From positions 16,181,638-16,245,637 of the forward strand of contig OY540815.1 of NCBI GenBank assembly GCA_961205875.1: DNA of 64,000 nt, in the 5' to 3' direction. How positions within the stretch are numbered: the first letter of the stretch is position 1; the number at the start of each line of letters is the position of its first letter. The position numbers and the translations under genes are program-made. Positions 37,229-50,600 of the stretch are shown one piece after another. Below the pieces are notes generated by a model. It did no database searches. It was given only the letters and a program-made list of their open reading frames with translations, and was not told the origin of the DNA. This DNA is from Sialis fuliginosa. Lineage: Eukaryota > Arthropoda > Insecta > Megaloptera > Sialidae.

Positions 37229-38701
37229 GTAATTCATTATTATAAAATAAGTTTTACAAACAAATTACTAATTGAATTAATTTTATAGGTGGAATTATAC
37301 AAGACAGATGTATTTAAAAAAAAAATAGATTTTGTAAGACAAAATTTTTTTTACATACAATTGGAAATAAAACTAGGGAGCTATGAAATCCTGTTGGTAG
37401 CTGTGCACCTTTCGGTTTGTTTTTTGGTATCATTTTTTATCATTTATATATAATTAAAATAACAATTAATTTAATTTTTCTTTATTTCAGATGCCTTATT
37501 AGAGAAAAGCAGTGACAACGAAATAATATTTGTAAGACCAGTCATTGCAATAATAAAAACATTTTAATCAATATTATACATTTATTTTCAGATTGATATA
37601 CAAAACAGAACACCGCAATATACTTATGTTTTATCTCAAGTACTCTCATCTCCTATCAGCCGTAATCATAATCGTTCCTTATCGCAAGGTCGGAGAAAAA
37701 CTCGATCAAGTCTATCACAGGCTCCCTTGTTTCATTGACAGATCTCAAGGTTTCCTTCTAGAAGTAATGAATATTTTAGGACTTTTTACTGACTTACTAG
37801 TGGCAGCCCCGTTTTATAGCACCTACAACTATTTTCACGTATGAAAATTTTGTATCAATGTGGTTTATAAGTTATTGTGTCCTGCTATTAAACTTTTTTG
37901 ATAATTATTATTAACTAATTCAGTAAAAGTGGAAAAAAATTAACTACTGTTTATTTAATTTGAATGCAAAATGGTAAAATTTTGTGTATGAAGGGCGTTT
38001 GGAAAAGGTTTTTATGAACATAATATTCAAAATATCATCGAAGAGATTAGTTTGTAACCATTTCCGGAGGCATCTATGTCCGAAGAATAAATGCATGGAG
38101 TTATATTAAAAAAATTACAAGCAAGTGAATGCTGTGAAGCGTGGTTGTAACAAATTATTTTAATTTGACAGTTATCGGCAAATTTTGCATAATAAATGCA
38201 GTAGACAAACAAGGGAATCTTATTATATATTATTTTTATGTTATTAATAATATTTAGTTTATAAATAAAGTATTTTTTTTAAATTCATTGTCCATTATCT
38301 TTTTTTTCCTTTATTCACTTTGTCTAAAAGGATAATGACAGCAGAAAGCTACAGATTGAAATGTGTAACTACTTTTATGTTATGTTGTTTATAAACACAT
38401 TGTCAGCATTACAGTTAAAATTGTATTCAAAGCTGCCTCAAGGAAGCTTCCGACCAGCCTTGAGATAAGGAAGCCTTCGTAGTCAGGGAAGTTTTATGAA
38501 GCGTAAATTGAGAACAAGGAGGAACTATGAATACGGTTGAATATCTTCTCCACTGCTCTCGATTCCTTTATATATATAATGCTGCTTTTTGATCAGCTTC
38601 TGCTGTATCCAAACCACCTTATGACGCTTGTAAATTCGCTTCTTACCATATACTTATACCACTTTTCGAACATCTATCATTTCCCAGCCACCTTCTGATG
38701 C

Positions 38702-38773
38702 TCATTTTTTAATCTTTTTTTCATTATACATTAGTATTGGATCATTTCTTTCTCTGAACACCCAAGATTCTCT
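38702..38773 (-). pseudogene. Possible Harbinger transposase N-terminus relic
   Basis: The minus strand reads RESWVFRERNDPILMYNEKK then stop. The pattern FRxRxDPxxxY resembles the conserved start of PIF/Harbinger transposases. Only about 23 codons are recognisable and the catalytic DDE region was not found. The call leans on the TTA duplications and the neighbouring SANT relic. Confidence 0.4.
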
Positions 38774-39455
38774 TGGTATTTGAATGTTATTTTCAAAGTT
38801 ATCTGAAAATAATACTGAATATTCAGGTGATATAAAATGTCCAGATGATACAGATGAAATTGATGACATTTTGAAACGTTTCTGTAATATACAAAAAGTT
38901 GAGATAAATACTATTATATTATATTATATGACAATTAAAAGTAAACAATGTTTTTCATCTTCAAGCGTTTTGTAAAAAATGCCAAATGCAGGCAATTGCT
39001 TTAAAGAGCTATGTATTATAATATGAATGTGTTATATAAAAGTATATTTACTACTTACCAGCAGTTTAATTTTCAATTTTTACCACAACACGTTATGTTT
39101 TTGTCCATAAATATCGTATACTTAGGTTATGTGTCAATTTAAATTCAATATAAACACATCACAGACTTAAAATACACATTTGTGTACACCCATATAATGT
39201 ACATGCATCGATTACATTATTATGTGTCTATTTATTACCACTGCTTTAAAATATCGAGCAAATTCATAACAATTTAATACCCAATTGATAGCGTTATTTG
39301 ACAGCTAATGTGCGCAGACGCGAATTTGCACCCATGCAATTTCTTTATAATACCGGGCATTAATTTTGTATATTAGTGGTGGTTTTAGATTTGTGTTCTG
39401 CATTTAAAAAAAAATCAGGTTTAAAAATTAAAGAAATTAATCAGTTATATGTAAA

Positions 39456-40863
39456 ATGGCTGTGAACGATAGTAAACCTAGAGTGATTCTAGAAGAATTT
39501 AAAGTTACACACGTAAGTATTTAAAAGAAGTATATAATTTATTTTCACAAAATCTAGCAAACATAAATATAACCTAATTTTTAGAATGTACCAAACGTGC
39601 AAACTGTATTTGATGAAGAGTTTGATATCAAAACATTCAAGAAAAAAATGAGAGTTGTCATTATACATCGTGAAAATATGGAACTTGAGTTTGATATAAT
39701 CGGCATTCATCCATTTGTCGCAAATACATTTCGTAGAATAATGCTTACTGATGTTCCTACGATGGCTATAGATGAAGTTAGAATTTTAAATAACACATCA
39801 TTATTGAGAGATGAAGTATTAGCTCACAGAATCGGTTTAATTCCTTTAAAAGCAGACCCGAGATTGTTTGAATACAGACCTGAAGGTAACAAATGAATTT
39901 TGTAATATGTATTAAATTTTTTTTAAATTCATTTTATTTTATAGGAGCAACTGAAGAAAGTGAACAGGATACATTAGAATTTGAATTAAAAATTAAATGT
40001 ACTTTAAATAAAGAAGCACAAAAAGAATCTTCATGTCCAAGCGATATATATAATAACGCATATGGTAAAATAAAATTAAAAATATCTCAAATTTAAAATA
40101 TTCATACTTTCATATTTTTAGTATTTTCAAAACATATGAAATGGGTTCCGATCGGTGCACAAGGTAGCTTATATAAAGAAAAAGATGTAGGTCCAGTCCA
40201 TGATGATATTTTATTAAATAAAATGAGGCCTGGTCAAGAATTAGATTTAAGACTTATTGCTGTTAAAGGGACTGGAAGAGAACATGCAAAATTTTCCCCT
40301 GTCGGTAAGTTTTTACAGATAATTACTTTGATTTCACAAGAGTCAATAACGTTCCTTTAATTTATAGCAACAGCTTCATACAGAATATTACCTGACGTAC
40401 AGCTGACTCGTGACGTCTACGGAGAACAAGCCGAAAGATTACAAAAGTGTTTTGCACCCGGTGTTATTCAGCTTAAACCTGATGGGCCTGGAGGAAGTGC
40501 TAAGGCACATGTGATCAGTGCAAGATATGATACTTGTAGCCGCAATGTTTTCAGATATGATGATCTTAAAGATGCGGTTGTTATGAGTAGAGTTAAGGAC
40601 CATTTTATATGTGAGTACAATGATTTTTTTTTATTAAATTTTTTTCTCAAATATTCAGTGAATTATTTTATTACTTATAATACTGGACATAATTATTATA
40701 GTTTCCAAATAAATAATTGTAAAATTTTTTTCAACTAGTATTTATTTCAGTTACGATCGAATCTACTGGAGCAATTCCACCTGAAGAAATTTTTATTGAA
40801 GCTATCAAAAAATTAAAATCTAAAGTCAGAAATGTATTAGATTTATTAAGTCAAAAGAAATAA
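39456..40863 (+). CDS. POLR1C: POLR1C (RPAC1/AC40), RNA polymerase I and III subunit
   Basis: Six exons, 39456-39512, 39585-39885, 39945-40064, 40122-40304, 40368-40610, 40751-40863; 338 aa against 346 in human. It is the alpha-like subunit that pairs with POLR1D to seed assembly of RNA polymerases I and III. Typical segments are FVANTFRRIMLTDVPTMAID and LAHRIGLIPLKADPR (dimerisation domain), then KFSPVATASYRILPD and CSRNVFRYDDLKD, and the ending ESTGAIPPEEIF. The ATG is preceded by GTAAA and starts an exon ending in a clean donor. A Harbinger terminal repeat lies 96 bp upstream, so the promoter region abuts or includes transposon sequence. Confidence 0.97.
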
Positions 40864-41688
40864 ATTCAGAAATCATTTTAATAAATAAATGTATACTTTT
40901 TATATCCTATTTCAAGAAAGAGCAGTAAAAAGGTAGGAAAAATAATAAATATAAAAAATGTGAAACAATATGTTTATTTAATACAACTTATTTATATAAA
41001 TTAACATTTTCTTTCAACACCTTACACACCCTCCAAAAACCAACTTATAAAAAATATGTAAACAAAAATTTGATCAGAAAAGTATTAATTTTGTATTTAA
41101 AAATTATTTTTGTTTATTCAAAATCAAAATTTTGAATGAGATCTTATTTAAAATTAGAAAATGTAAATAGAAATAGTTTAGCACCATTTTATATTTTAAA
41201 ATTTACGTTTCTAACAAACGTCTTTTTGGTCATCTGCATGTTAATATTAATTAAGAAATGATTAATTTTGCCCCTTACCTATTTTCACTATAATTTATTT
41301 AGTTTTTTAAAATATCACACAATTATGCAATATTTTAGTCTTTTAATAAGTTATTTTTTTATTTTCTATATAGAAATAAATACGTTTCATTTAATAAAAT
41401 TACAATATAAATAATATGCAAAATTAAGGGGTTTAAAATAATATCAATTTCAATGAAACAGAATTCGTATCTTAATTTTTGCACTTATACAATAATATCG
41501 TGCAAACAAAAAAGAGATTCAAAGATTACTTTATATTTGTAAATTAAATATCAAAAACATACTACAATAAAATTAACCGAACCAATAATAAAAAATAAAA
41601 TAAAAAATCAGATCAATAATGTTAAAAATTAAAAATATCAATAACCCAAATATCATTGTTTAAAAAAATCTCAATTGGTTAGTTATAT
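40864..41688. other. Convergent gap, POLR1C/PSME4
   Basis: About 825 bp of very AT-rich sequence holding both 3' UTRs; AATAAA occurs close after the POLR1C stop (near 40882). No open frame, RNA gene or repeat was recognised. Confidence 0.5.
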
Positions 41689-44600
41689 TTATGCATAATA
41701 TGATGGTGGTACTGATAAATCATTCAGTACTGCTAACTCTTCTTCAGTGAACTGTAGCTTATGTGTTTCCCAATTGTCATGATGCGTTCTTTTAAAATCG
41801 CCCAAAGTTTTTCTTATTGTTGACTGGAATAAATAATATGTATCAAATATTGCTAAACTGTACATTTTTACCTAAAAATATTTTTGGACAGCACACTATA
41901 TAAACTACAATAACTTCAGTAATAATCGTCATTTTATTTCCATGTTTCAAAGGAAATGGAAGTATTATAATACCGTTGAAAAATCGTATCAAAGATAAGA
42001 ACAGATTCTGATTGTACTACCTTCAAAACATAAAGAACTACCGATAATCCCCAGATCTGAATAAAAATCAGATAAATATCACAAAATCCGACAAAACCAT
42101 AAAATACTTTTTTGTTCTCTATAAAATTACACAGAAAATTATTTTTAAAAACACTAAAATACTTTTTTCCGATGTATGTACGACCGAATTAATTCAAAAT
42201 GTAATATACATACCGGAATAGGTTCAGGATCATTCAAATGCGCTCCAAGCTCTGCGAAAATATCCGTTACGTGATTAGGGACGTCGTACGGATGTGCGTC
42301 TATGAATGCGCATAGACCAAGAATGGCAGCATGCTTCTGCCTCACCACCTCCGAATACTTCTCGGGGTTCGTCAACATACGGCTCTTTCTATGCACTCTT
42401 GTTTTCACTTTTGATTTAAATTGTAGCTGGAAAAAATAACATTGAAGTTATATTTTAAATAAATTAAATTATATTAATTTCAAATACCAGTAGTTCTTCT
42501 GAAGAAGGAATGAAATGGCAGTGCAAAAGCCCACTCAGAAGTTGGCCACCTGCTTTTCTAACATCAAGTGCTTCGTCATGTAATAAAACTTGAACCATTC
42601 TATTTACCTGTAATCAAAAAAATACTAATAGAAAATATATTTTTTTTTAATCTCAACCGTTTGACCTAGAAAGCTGAGATGTAACTGTTATAGTAAATAG
42701 TTTTTTTGATAATATTTAAATTATTCTAAATTGGTTCTCAACTTTACTGAAAGTTTAAATTTACCGTATGGAACAATAATATGCAAGACTCGACTCACTA
42801 CAATTTTTTTTAAATTTTTTACTTACTTCTTCAACTTGTTCAGGCTGACTAATAACTAAAGACATATTATGGAAAACAAATGACTGTAGAAACCGAGCGG
42901 CAGATACACGAGCTGACCAAGAAGGGCTTGGTTCTATTATAGCTTTTATTTGCTGTAAAGCCACCGATATTTCTTTTGCTGGATGTAAAGCCTGTAAATA
43001 AATACAAAATAAATAAACATATTCATAATCATATTCATGCGCAACAGAAAAATACCTGAGATAACATTGTAAGAAAATGCGTACAAATCTTGGCCACTTC
43101 TTCGTCATGTTCGTAACTTTGTAAGAAACAAGCCAACCCAAATAATTTATAAAAAGGCACGACCGATGCAAAATGCACTCGTGATAATACCGACACCACC
43201 CACCTAAATATTGTTTTCATTAATCTCAAAGCGCAGTCTTTCTCGCTGTCAGACAAACACACTTTTTCTAGCATGCCTGACATCTCGACTTCTGCATTAC
43301 TGACGTGTTTAAAATCTTTAAGCCCCGATTTGTAAAGCACAGTCAGTTTAGGCTCAACGCTGTCTATTATTTCTTCTATGCGTGGTGATATTGTTCTATT
43401 GCTGCCGGGGAATAACACGTCAGCTTCTGTGATATTTGTGAGGACACTGCTTAATCTATCTCTAACATTTTGGAACGGATGCGTTAAATAATTTTGAAAA
43501 TAATCACGTAATCGGTGAAGTAATTCCGACACTCTCCACTCTTGTTGATTCAAGGCACCTGTGAAAATTATAAATTATTATATATTTAGAAAATCGACAA
43601 AAAGTGGATACATGTCATACCTTGCAAGGCATAAAGACGACTGCATTCAATAAAAGCAGCCTCTTCATCTCTTATCGGATTTTCCATCAATATCTCGTAC
43701 AGCCAGTGGTTTCTATTTGGATCTCTCCCTTCACATGATGTAGCTAAACAGACACCCCAATCTTGCATAGTTTCAACAGTAACATTAGCCAATGCTGTAT
43801 TAATAATAGGAGATAACGATTCCCATAATTTATTTACCTGCAAAAAAAATGTTTAATAAATATTTTTTAAATTGAAATTATTGAATCATTCTTACTTTTT
43901 CAAACGGCCAATGTTTTGTTGCTCGTATTAAAGCAGCAATTATTTCAGCAGCACAACGTTGTTTTTGCTCATCTTGTTCAACGATTAACCGCTGAATATG
44001 AGGTAGAAATACCGGAACAAATATATCACCGTGGTTTCTAAATAAATTCTGTAAAACATATTACAGTTAAATTACCCATTATATTGTTAGGTGTTGAAAT
44101 ACTTTATATGTTTAACAATATTTATTAATATATTACCAGCCAAACAGGTAATATTTTTCTAAAGCTTTTGTTCACGGCAACAAAAAAACTTTTCTCCTTT
44201 TGCCAAGATATACTAGTTTGAAGATGTGATATATTAAAAAACAAAAGTACAGAACTGATCAAAGATATTGTATGACATAGAGGAAGTCAACCATAGCACT
44301 TTATGTAAGTGGGCGTCAATCATAAATAATAAGAGAAAGAAAATATTGAGTATCTACGTGACGTGGACTGTTGTTTCTGGAGTATCTTTATTCTGTGGTC
44401 CACAATCTTGTTCTTCCTTTTTCTACCGAGAGTTATTATTTTTGGCTGGCTCACTGTCTATGTCATACAATCTCTTTGGAACTGATACACACAAATAAGA
44501 TAATAATGTCACATTATATTCTATTTGTTGTCATGAACGAAAACTTTTACAAAAAATTACCTGTTTTGTAATAAATTCATTAATATGTTCAAAATCAACA

Positions 44601-47600
44601 TTTTTGGAACTTTAAGCTACAATATCAAAAACCTGATGTGGCAATGGATTCTGTTTCAGCATACCAAAACCTCCGGATTGCTGTTTGTTACAGGGCAAAA
44701 GTATTTTTTTGTTACCCAGTCATTATTATTATTATTTAATCAAGAATGCAAATTTTCCAATTATATTTTATCAGTATGGAATTTTAATAATAAATTTAAC
44801 ATGTCAAACACGATGCACATATAACATAATTACTTGATAAGTAAATAATAAAATACTGTATCAATGTTATTTTTTATTTTAGTTTAATTCCAGATAATAA
44901 ACCTGTTTGTAATTAAAAATATGCTAAAAAGTGTTAATTTTTTTATATATAAAGCAAAAATGTTTTACGGATTTTACTGAATAACATTTAATTTCAATCA
45001 TGAAGTATTTTGTACATTGTTTGTGTATTGTTTTGATGCTGAATATTGTTTTGGCTCAGAATTATTCTCCAAATGGTGAGTAATTTATATTTTAAGGGAA
45101 TGATACATAAAAATTGCTGAACGAGTGTAAAAGTACTTTCAACAATTTTTTGGGTTTTTTTGAGTTAAACTAATATTCAAAGTACTGTCATTTAATAATT
45201 ATTTCATAAATTCATTTGAACAATCGATATTAAGTTATAATATAACGACATTGATTTTGAACTTAAAATTTAAAGAAACCTTATGCCAGTTATATTTTTG
45301 AAATTTTGAATATTTTATATTTATTATAAATGTATAAACATATTTAAAAAAATAAATAAAAAGAATTCAGATAGTTTTTTGCCTGCCATTAACATAAATT
45401 TTCTTTTAGAAAAATTGCACAATGATAATTTTTATCAAAGTTACAGTCATTCGAATATTGCACATTTTTTTAGGAAAATAAAATTCCTTCATTATTTTGA
45501 CGAGTGTATTGGGTAACTAAATAACAAATATTTTAATAATTATAGAATACCAATGCAACACTAAAGCAAATGAACAATATTCGAGATGCGACAAGATGTG
45601 TCAAAAAACATGTGAAAATCCTGTAAACGTTCCATGCTTTAAATCAACCAGAATCTGTTTACCGGGATGTGTTTGCAAGCCAGGATACGTGCGAAACACA
45701 CAAACGCAACAATGTGTGGCAGTTGAAGATTGCAACAAATATTAAGAATTTAAAAATTTACTATTTTTCTGAAATTATTAAATAAATACAACAATACATA
45801 CAACTTTTATTTTATTTACTAACCTTAAACATAACAAATCTAAACCCATTAAATTTGTCTTTTCCTTTTTTTTCTTCCAACGAAAAATATCCTATCAATT
45901 TAGACACATTGTCTTCATTCAAAAAGAACTTATGTACTTCTCTTTCTTCTTCAGTTAGTTCGTCTATATTACGATCTAAACAAGGTTGTTCTGATGAAGG
46001 TGCATACAGTTTGATTGTCTCTGGCCAACAATAATATCCGTTATAAGTTTTGTGCAGATACCGTGGTTTATCCCACTCTTCAGCTGACATCGGCCTAGTT
46101 TTACTATTATACTGTAACCATAGATTGTCTTTTCTATCGCCTGGTCTGTTATCTACTGTTAATTGGTCTCCACCTGCAATATAAATTTAAAAAATTATTT
46201 TTAAGATAGGTAACAAAAATATGCATACTAATTACCAAGAAAATCTGCCGTAATTGTTCTCGGATCAACATCAATTTTCTTGTGCGATCTTTTCTGTTGC
46301 TTTAAAATGTAAACAACACTGCGTAACACCATTTTACGTAGATCGAGCGAATCGTGAACGAGTGTGTGTAAGAAACGTCGCACTACACGGGCGTTATAAG
46401 GCACATCGGGGTGTACGAGATTACGAAGAAAGCTTAACGCCATATTGTGATATCTCCAATGCCTAGAAAACAAGTACTTGATTATTAAAACAATATGAAA
46501 TATAATATAATTATTGCTCACTAACAAATTTCCTTCTTCGATAGAGTCCAAGATCTGTTTAATTGTGTCATTGTAAATAACCATATTCTGCTGACTGATT
46601 TTATCGAGTCTTTCTTTTCCTATCGCTATCTCTTGCTCTGTAGCTTGGACTTGTTGAGGAACAGGATGATGATCCCACATCTTTTTCGATAGTTCAATGC
46701 ATTTATCAGGAATTTTTAAATTTATTGTTATTGTTGGAAAATTTCGATGCACCTAAAAAAAATATAAACCTTCATCAGATTTTGTTCTCAAATTGACCAC
46801 CACAAATACTTAAATACTTACTATATCGACCAAAGAATCTAAAAGCATAATTACTGAAGGTTTTTCTGATAAATTTGAACGTATCAAAGCTGGCCAAATT
46901 TCATTAACTAAACTCCAATCGTGTCTGGCTATAAGTGGGGCAGTTTTTGGACCAAGTAACATATAAAGAGCTGCTTTGAATTGTTCGTGATGAGCATTTG
47001 AATCTAATTCTAATATCCGCTTCACTTCGGGAATAAGTAACATATACGAGTAAGAAAAATATCCTAATGCACATAATAATTTATTTTGAGCTTGTGATCG
47101 AACCTGTTCAAACAAACATTATTTTTATTAATAGAGATAATTTAATTTTAATTAATGAAATACTGACCTCGCTATAAAAAGACGATGCTAGTCGAAACAA
47201 ACACTGAATAACTTTTGCGTGGGTTGGAGTTAGTTCATGAACAGAAGCTTCAATCCGTAACTCATGCTGTAACATTATCCTATCTATTAGTAAACATCTT
47301 AAATGTCTTTTATGACCGCGTAACTTATCCTCGGTCATACGTTTCACATTGTGATAAGTTTTCCAATGTGTTTCAAAACCTCTACCATTTCCTTTATCTG
47401 TTAATAATGTACTCCAAATCTAATAAAACAATTGTTTATAAATAACTGCAGTTTATAAAAAGGGTATGTAAAAACTCACATTAATTAAATGATAAAGAGA
47501 TTTAGTATCACCCTCAGCGGAAGACAGTATTTTCTCTTGGAGTTTTTCCATTACTTCAATAATAACCTGACGTACATTTCTTCCATCTGGCATATTAATA

Positions 47601-50600
47601 ATTCCTGGACAACCAACAGTTAACTCCATCGGTGATAAATCAATACTCGTTTTATTTCTAAAATACAAATCAATTACAATAAAATCAATTATAAGTAAAT
47701 TTAAACAATACAACTAACAGCATTATAGGTTCTTCATCCCAGTGTGGCAAAACTCTTTTACAATTAAGAAGAGCTAAAATAACTCCTAAAGATCTTCTCA
47801 ACTCTTCCCTCTGTAACTCAGTTGTCCCACTTTCAGCTTCAAACATCAATTCTGGGTTCAATATCATGCTTTCTGGTATTACAGTTGCTTCGGAACATGC
47901 ATGCAATTCAAGTCTTCGTAATTCAACCGGCAAATACCGCCATAATAATCGCTTGATAAAAAATAATTCTTCGTTTCCTGGGACGTACCATTCGATTTTA
48001 AGATCATATATATTTCCAGGTTTTCCCCACTCTCTTACCGGAAGAAAGTCCTTTACGTGCGTTTCATAAGGGATGGGTAAAGATCTATATTCCAATGGTG
48101 TAATGGTAGATAGCGATATGACCATACGAGCTAACAGAAGATGTGCAGATAGAGCACCTTCCTTACAAGCTAACCAAAGTGTGTGATCCAGTACTTCTGT
48201 TAACATTTTTTCATATGGCAGTAAAGCATCACCTTTACAAAGTATCACCTATGCAAAAATAGTAATAAAAATTTAGTAGCTGATAAAGAAAGTATGATTT
48301 AATATCTTGTTACCTCCGACAAAATTAATAAATTAAACAACAATTCATTATCGAGACGTTCTTCCTTCCTCAGATCTACATCTTTCAGAGATAACAGTAT
48401 ACTATCACATAAACGGGGGACAAATAGCCGTACAACTTCATCCGGCCTGACTTTAGCAAAACTACGCACCATACACGCAACAAGAGCTCCAGAAACTTTA
48501 GTTTCTAAAACACGGCTCGTTACAAATGAATCCATCTTCCGTAAGGCAGACTGTAAGCAAAAATCAAGTACAATAAAATACATTAAATCTTTTCACATGT
48601 TTTTCTAATCATACCTTAAATATCAAGGGTGACATCTGCATGAGTAACGTTGTACAAATAGATGACAAAGCACCTTCGGCGATACTCTCAAGTTTACTCT
48701 TCTTATCTGAATCCACTTGTTCGAGTCTAGTCACTTCTAAAGAGCTACTTTCAATCAAACAAAATACCCTATCCATAAACTGCAGAACAAAATCTTCAAA
48801 TTGTGCTGTGGCTTCACACACTGCATGCTCCTCTTCAGTTAAATTACTATGGTGATCACACGCATTGGAAGAATCAACAACAGGGATTAGTGAAACAAAC
48901 GTAGAAATAAACTGAAATAAAAATAAGATTGTATTAAATCCCTCAAGCTTTAATTTAGCTTTCCTTACCTGGAATGTAACTAAACATTTTCTAATATCAT
49001 TCGGATCTATCCCGGGTAATGTTGCCATCAGCAGAGGAATCACGTGAGTGGGGCCCTCAGGAAAGCCATTCTTAGTACCTTCAACTAACGGTCTCGCTAA
49101 TGACACTAAACACTGCATAGAAGCTGTTAGCTTGTGCGGTTCCGTCAAGGAATCCAATGTAGAGTACAGTTTGTCCAACACAAGAGGAATTATTATTGCA
49201 GGTCGCACTAGACCTAAACTCTGCAGTACTGACATAATCTCATGATTGAATCCATAGATAGAAAGTGCAATAACTGGTTTCAAAACTTCAATGAATTCTG
49301 TAATATCATCTTCTGTCAACTTATGCGAATCTGGTATAGGATATTCCCAATGCTTCTTTGCATATCGTTCTTTATTTAAACGTTCAACAAAACATTGTGA
49401 TATTTTTTTCAGTAGCGTTTTCAGTTTCATACCCCATCGTCCTTGGTTAGCATGATGGAAATAAGATTCTATAGTTTGCATGAATTTGTTTAAATATTTT
49501 ATTCCCGAACTGCCATTTCCCAGTGTTGCCACAATCCAAATAGACATTGGTGTTGCATCCAGTTTACTGCACTTTCCGTTTTGATGTCCTTTATAAGTGA
49601 CAGGTAAATCAAGTGAACGTAGAAATCTAGTATACATTATTGGTATATATGGTTCCCAGTCAATGTATCCTACATTATTGCTTGCTAGTTTAGCTATCTT
49701 CCACATAATATGCTGAAAAATAATATCTCATTATAATAAAAATACACTATGTAAATTTCAAAAATCATCATACGTTTTCCCAAGGAGGCGCATTATGACA
49801 AGTTTGCCACAAATCCATCATTTCGGGGTACCACAATTTGTACGTTTGATCTGCAAATTCTGGCCATACAACTACGGGTAGGAATAGTTGAAGTGCCTCT
49901 AAAGCATTGGATGTATCAGGGGGGCTGAAAGGACATAAACGGGGCCTCCACTCATCTAATATCTCTTTTGTTGCTGATATGGGAAAATACACTCGACATA
50001 CTTCAATTAAATTCGTAATTGTAGAATCAAGTGTTGCAAAATATCGGTACATTCCAATGGAAGTAGCATTGTTTTTTGTAATTCTTGAGAATAACTCTCG
50101 CAATGGTCGCCATGGAAGCTCTAATTCTTTTGGAGATATTAATTCGGGTTTTCTAATGAAAATAATAATAATAAATTGATTTAAATTTTGTCACTGTCAA
50201 CATAAATAGTGTACTTACTTTAAAAGTAGTATTAAAGTACTTCCTATTTTGTGAATTCTGCTAGGTTCAAGATCTGGTATAATGAGAGCTTCAAATAAAA
50301 ATTTAACTAAAGCGATATGGTCCTCTTTTGAAAACTTCAAGCCGTAGACTCTTATGTACCTTAAAATAAAAATATAATTTAATAAATTAAAACCAACTTT
50401 TTCAGCTGTTACCAAAACCAATTTTTTAAAAGATATGTTGGAGACAGATTAACTTAATTAAGTTTTTCCTTATTTTATTAAAAAATTAGATAAATGTAAA
50501 AAACACTTTTTCAATTGTTAAATAACACAAAATATATTAAATTGGTGAAATAAAATTTTGTTTGAATAAAAATTTCCACTCAGCTAATTGAGTAAGAGCC

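Larger units (their letters stand above)
36661..39359. mobile_element. Decayed PIF/Harbinger element with TTA duplication
   Basis: Both ends carry inverted repeats of about 75 bp with only two or three mismatches, starting TGCCCGGTATTATAAAGAAA. TTA flanks both sides (36658-36660, 39360-39362), the 3-bp TWA-type duplication typical of PIF/Harbinger. Inside are relics of the two proteins this superfamily usually encodes, a Myb/SANT-like protein and a transposase, on opposite strands. Both are broken, so this copy is inactive. Its right end lies 96 bp before the POLR1C start codon. Confidence 0.82.

Noticed and set aside
37593-37844. Open frame with hydrophobic stretch inside the Harbinger element
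   Set aside because: No homology recognised; another frame of the same DNA reads more like a Ser/Arg-rich tail of the SANT protein, so the hydrophobic frame is likely chance.
40676-40690. AATACTGGACA in POLR1C intron 5, resembling a Harbinger MITE end
   Set aside because: Only about 11 bp match and no partner end was found.
44268-44824. Three short plus-strand frames in PSME4 intron 13 upstream of the TIL gene
   Set aside because: No splice signals joining them to the TIL exons and no recognisable protein; left as intron.
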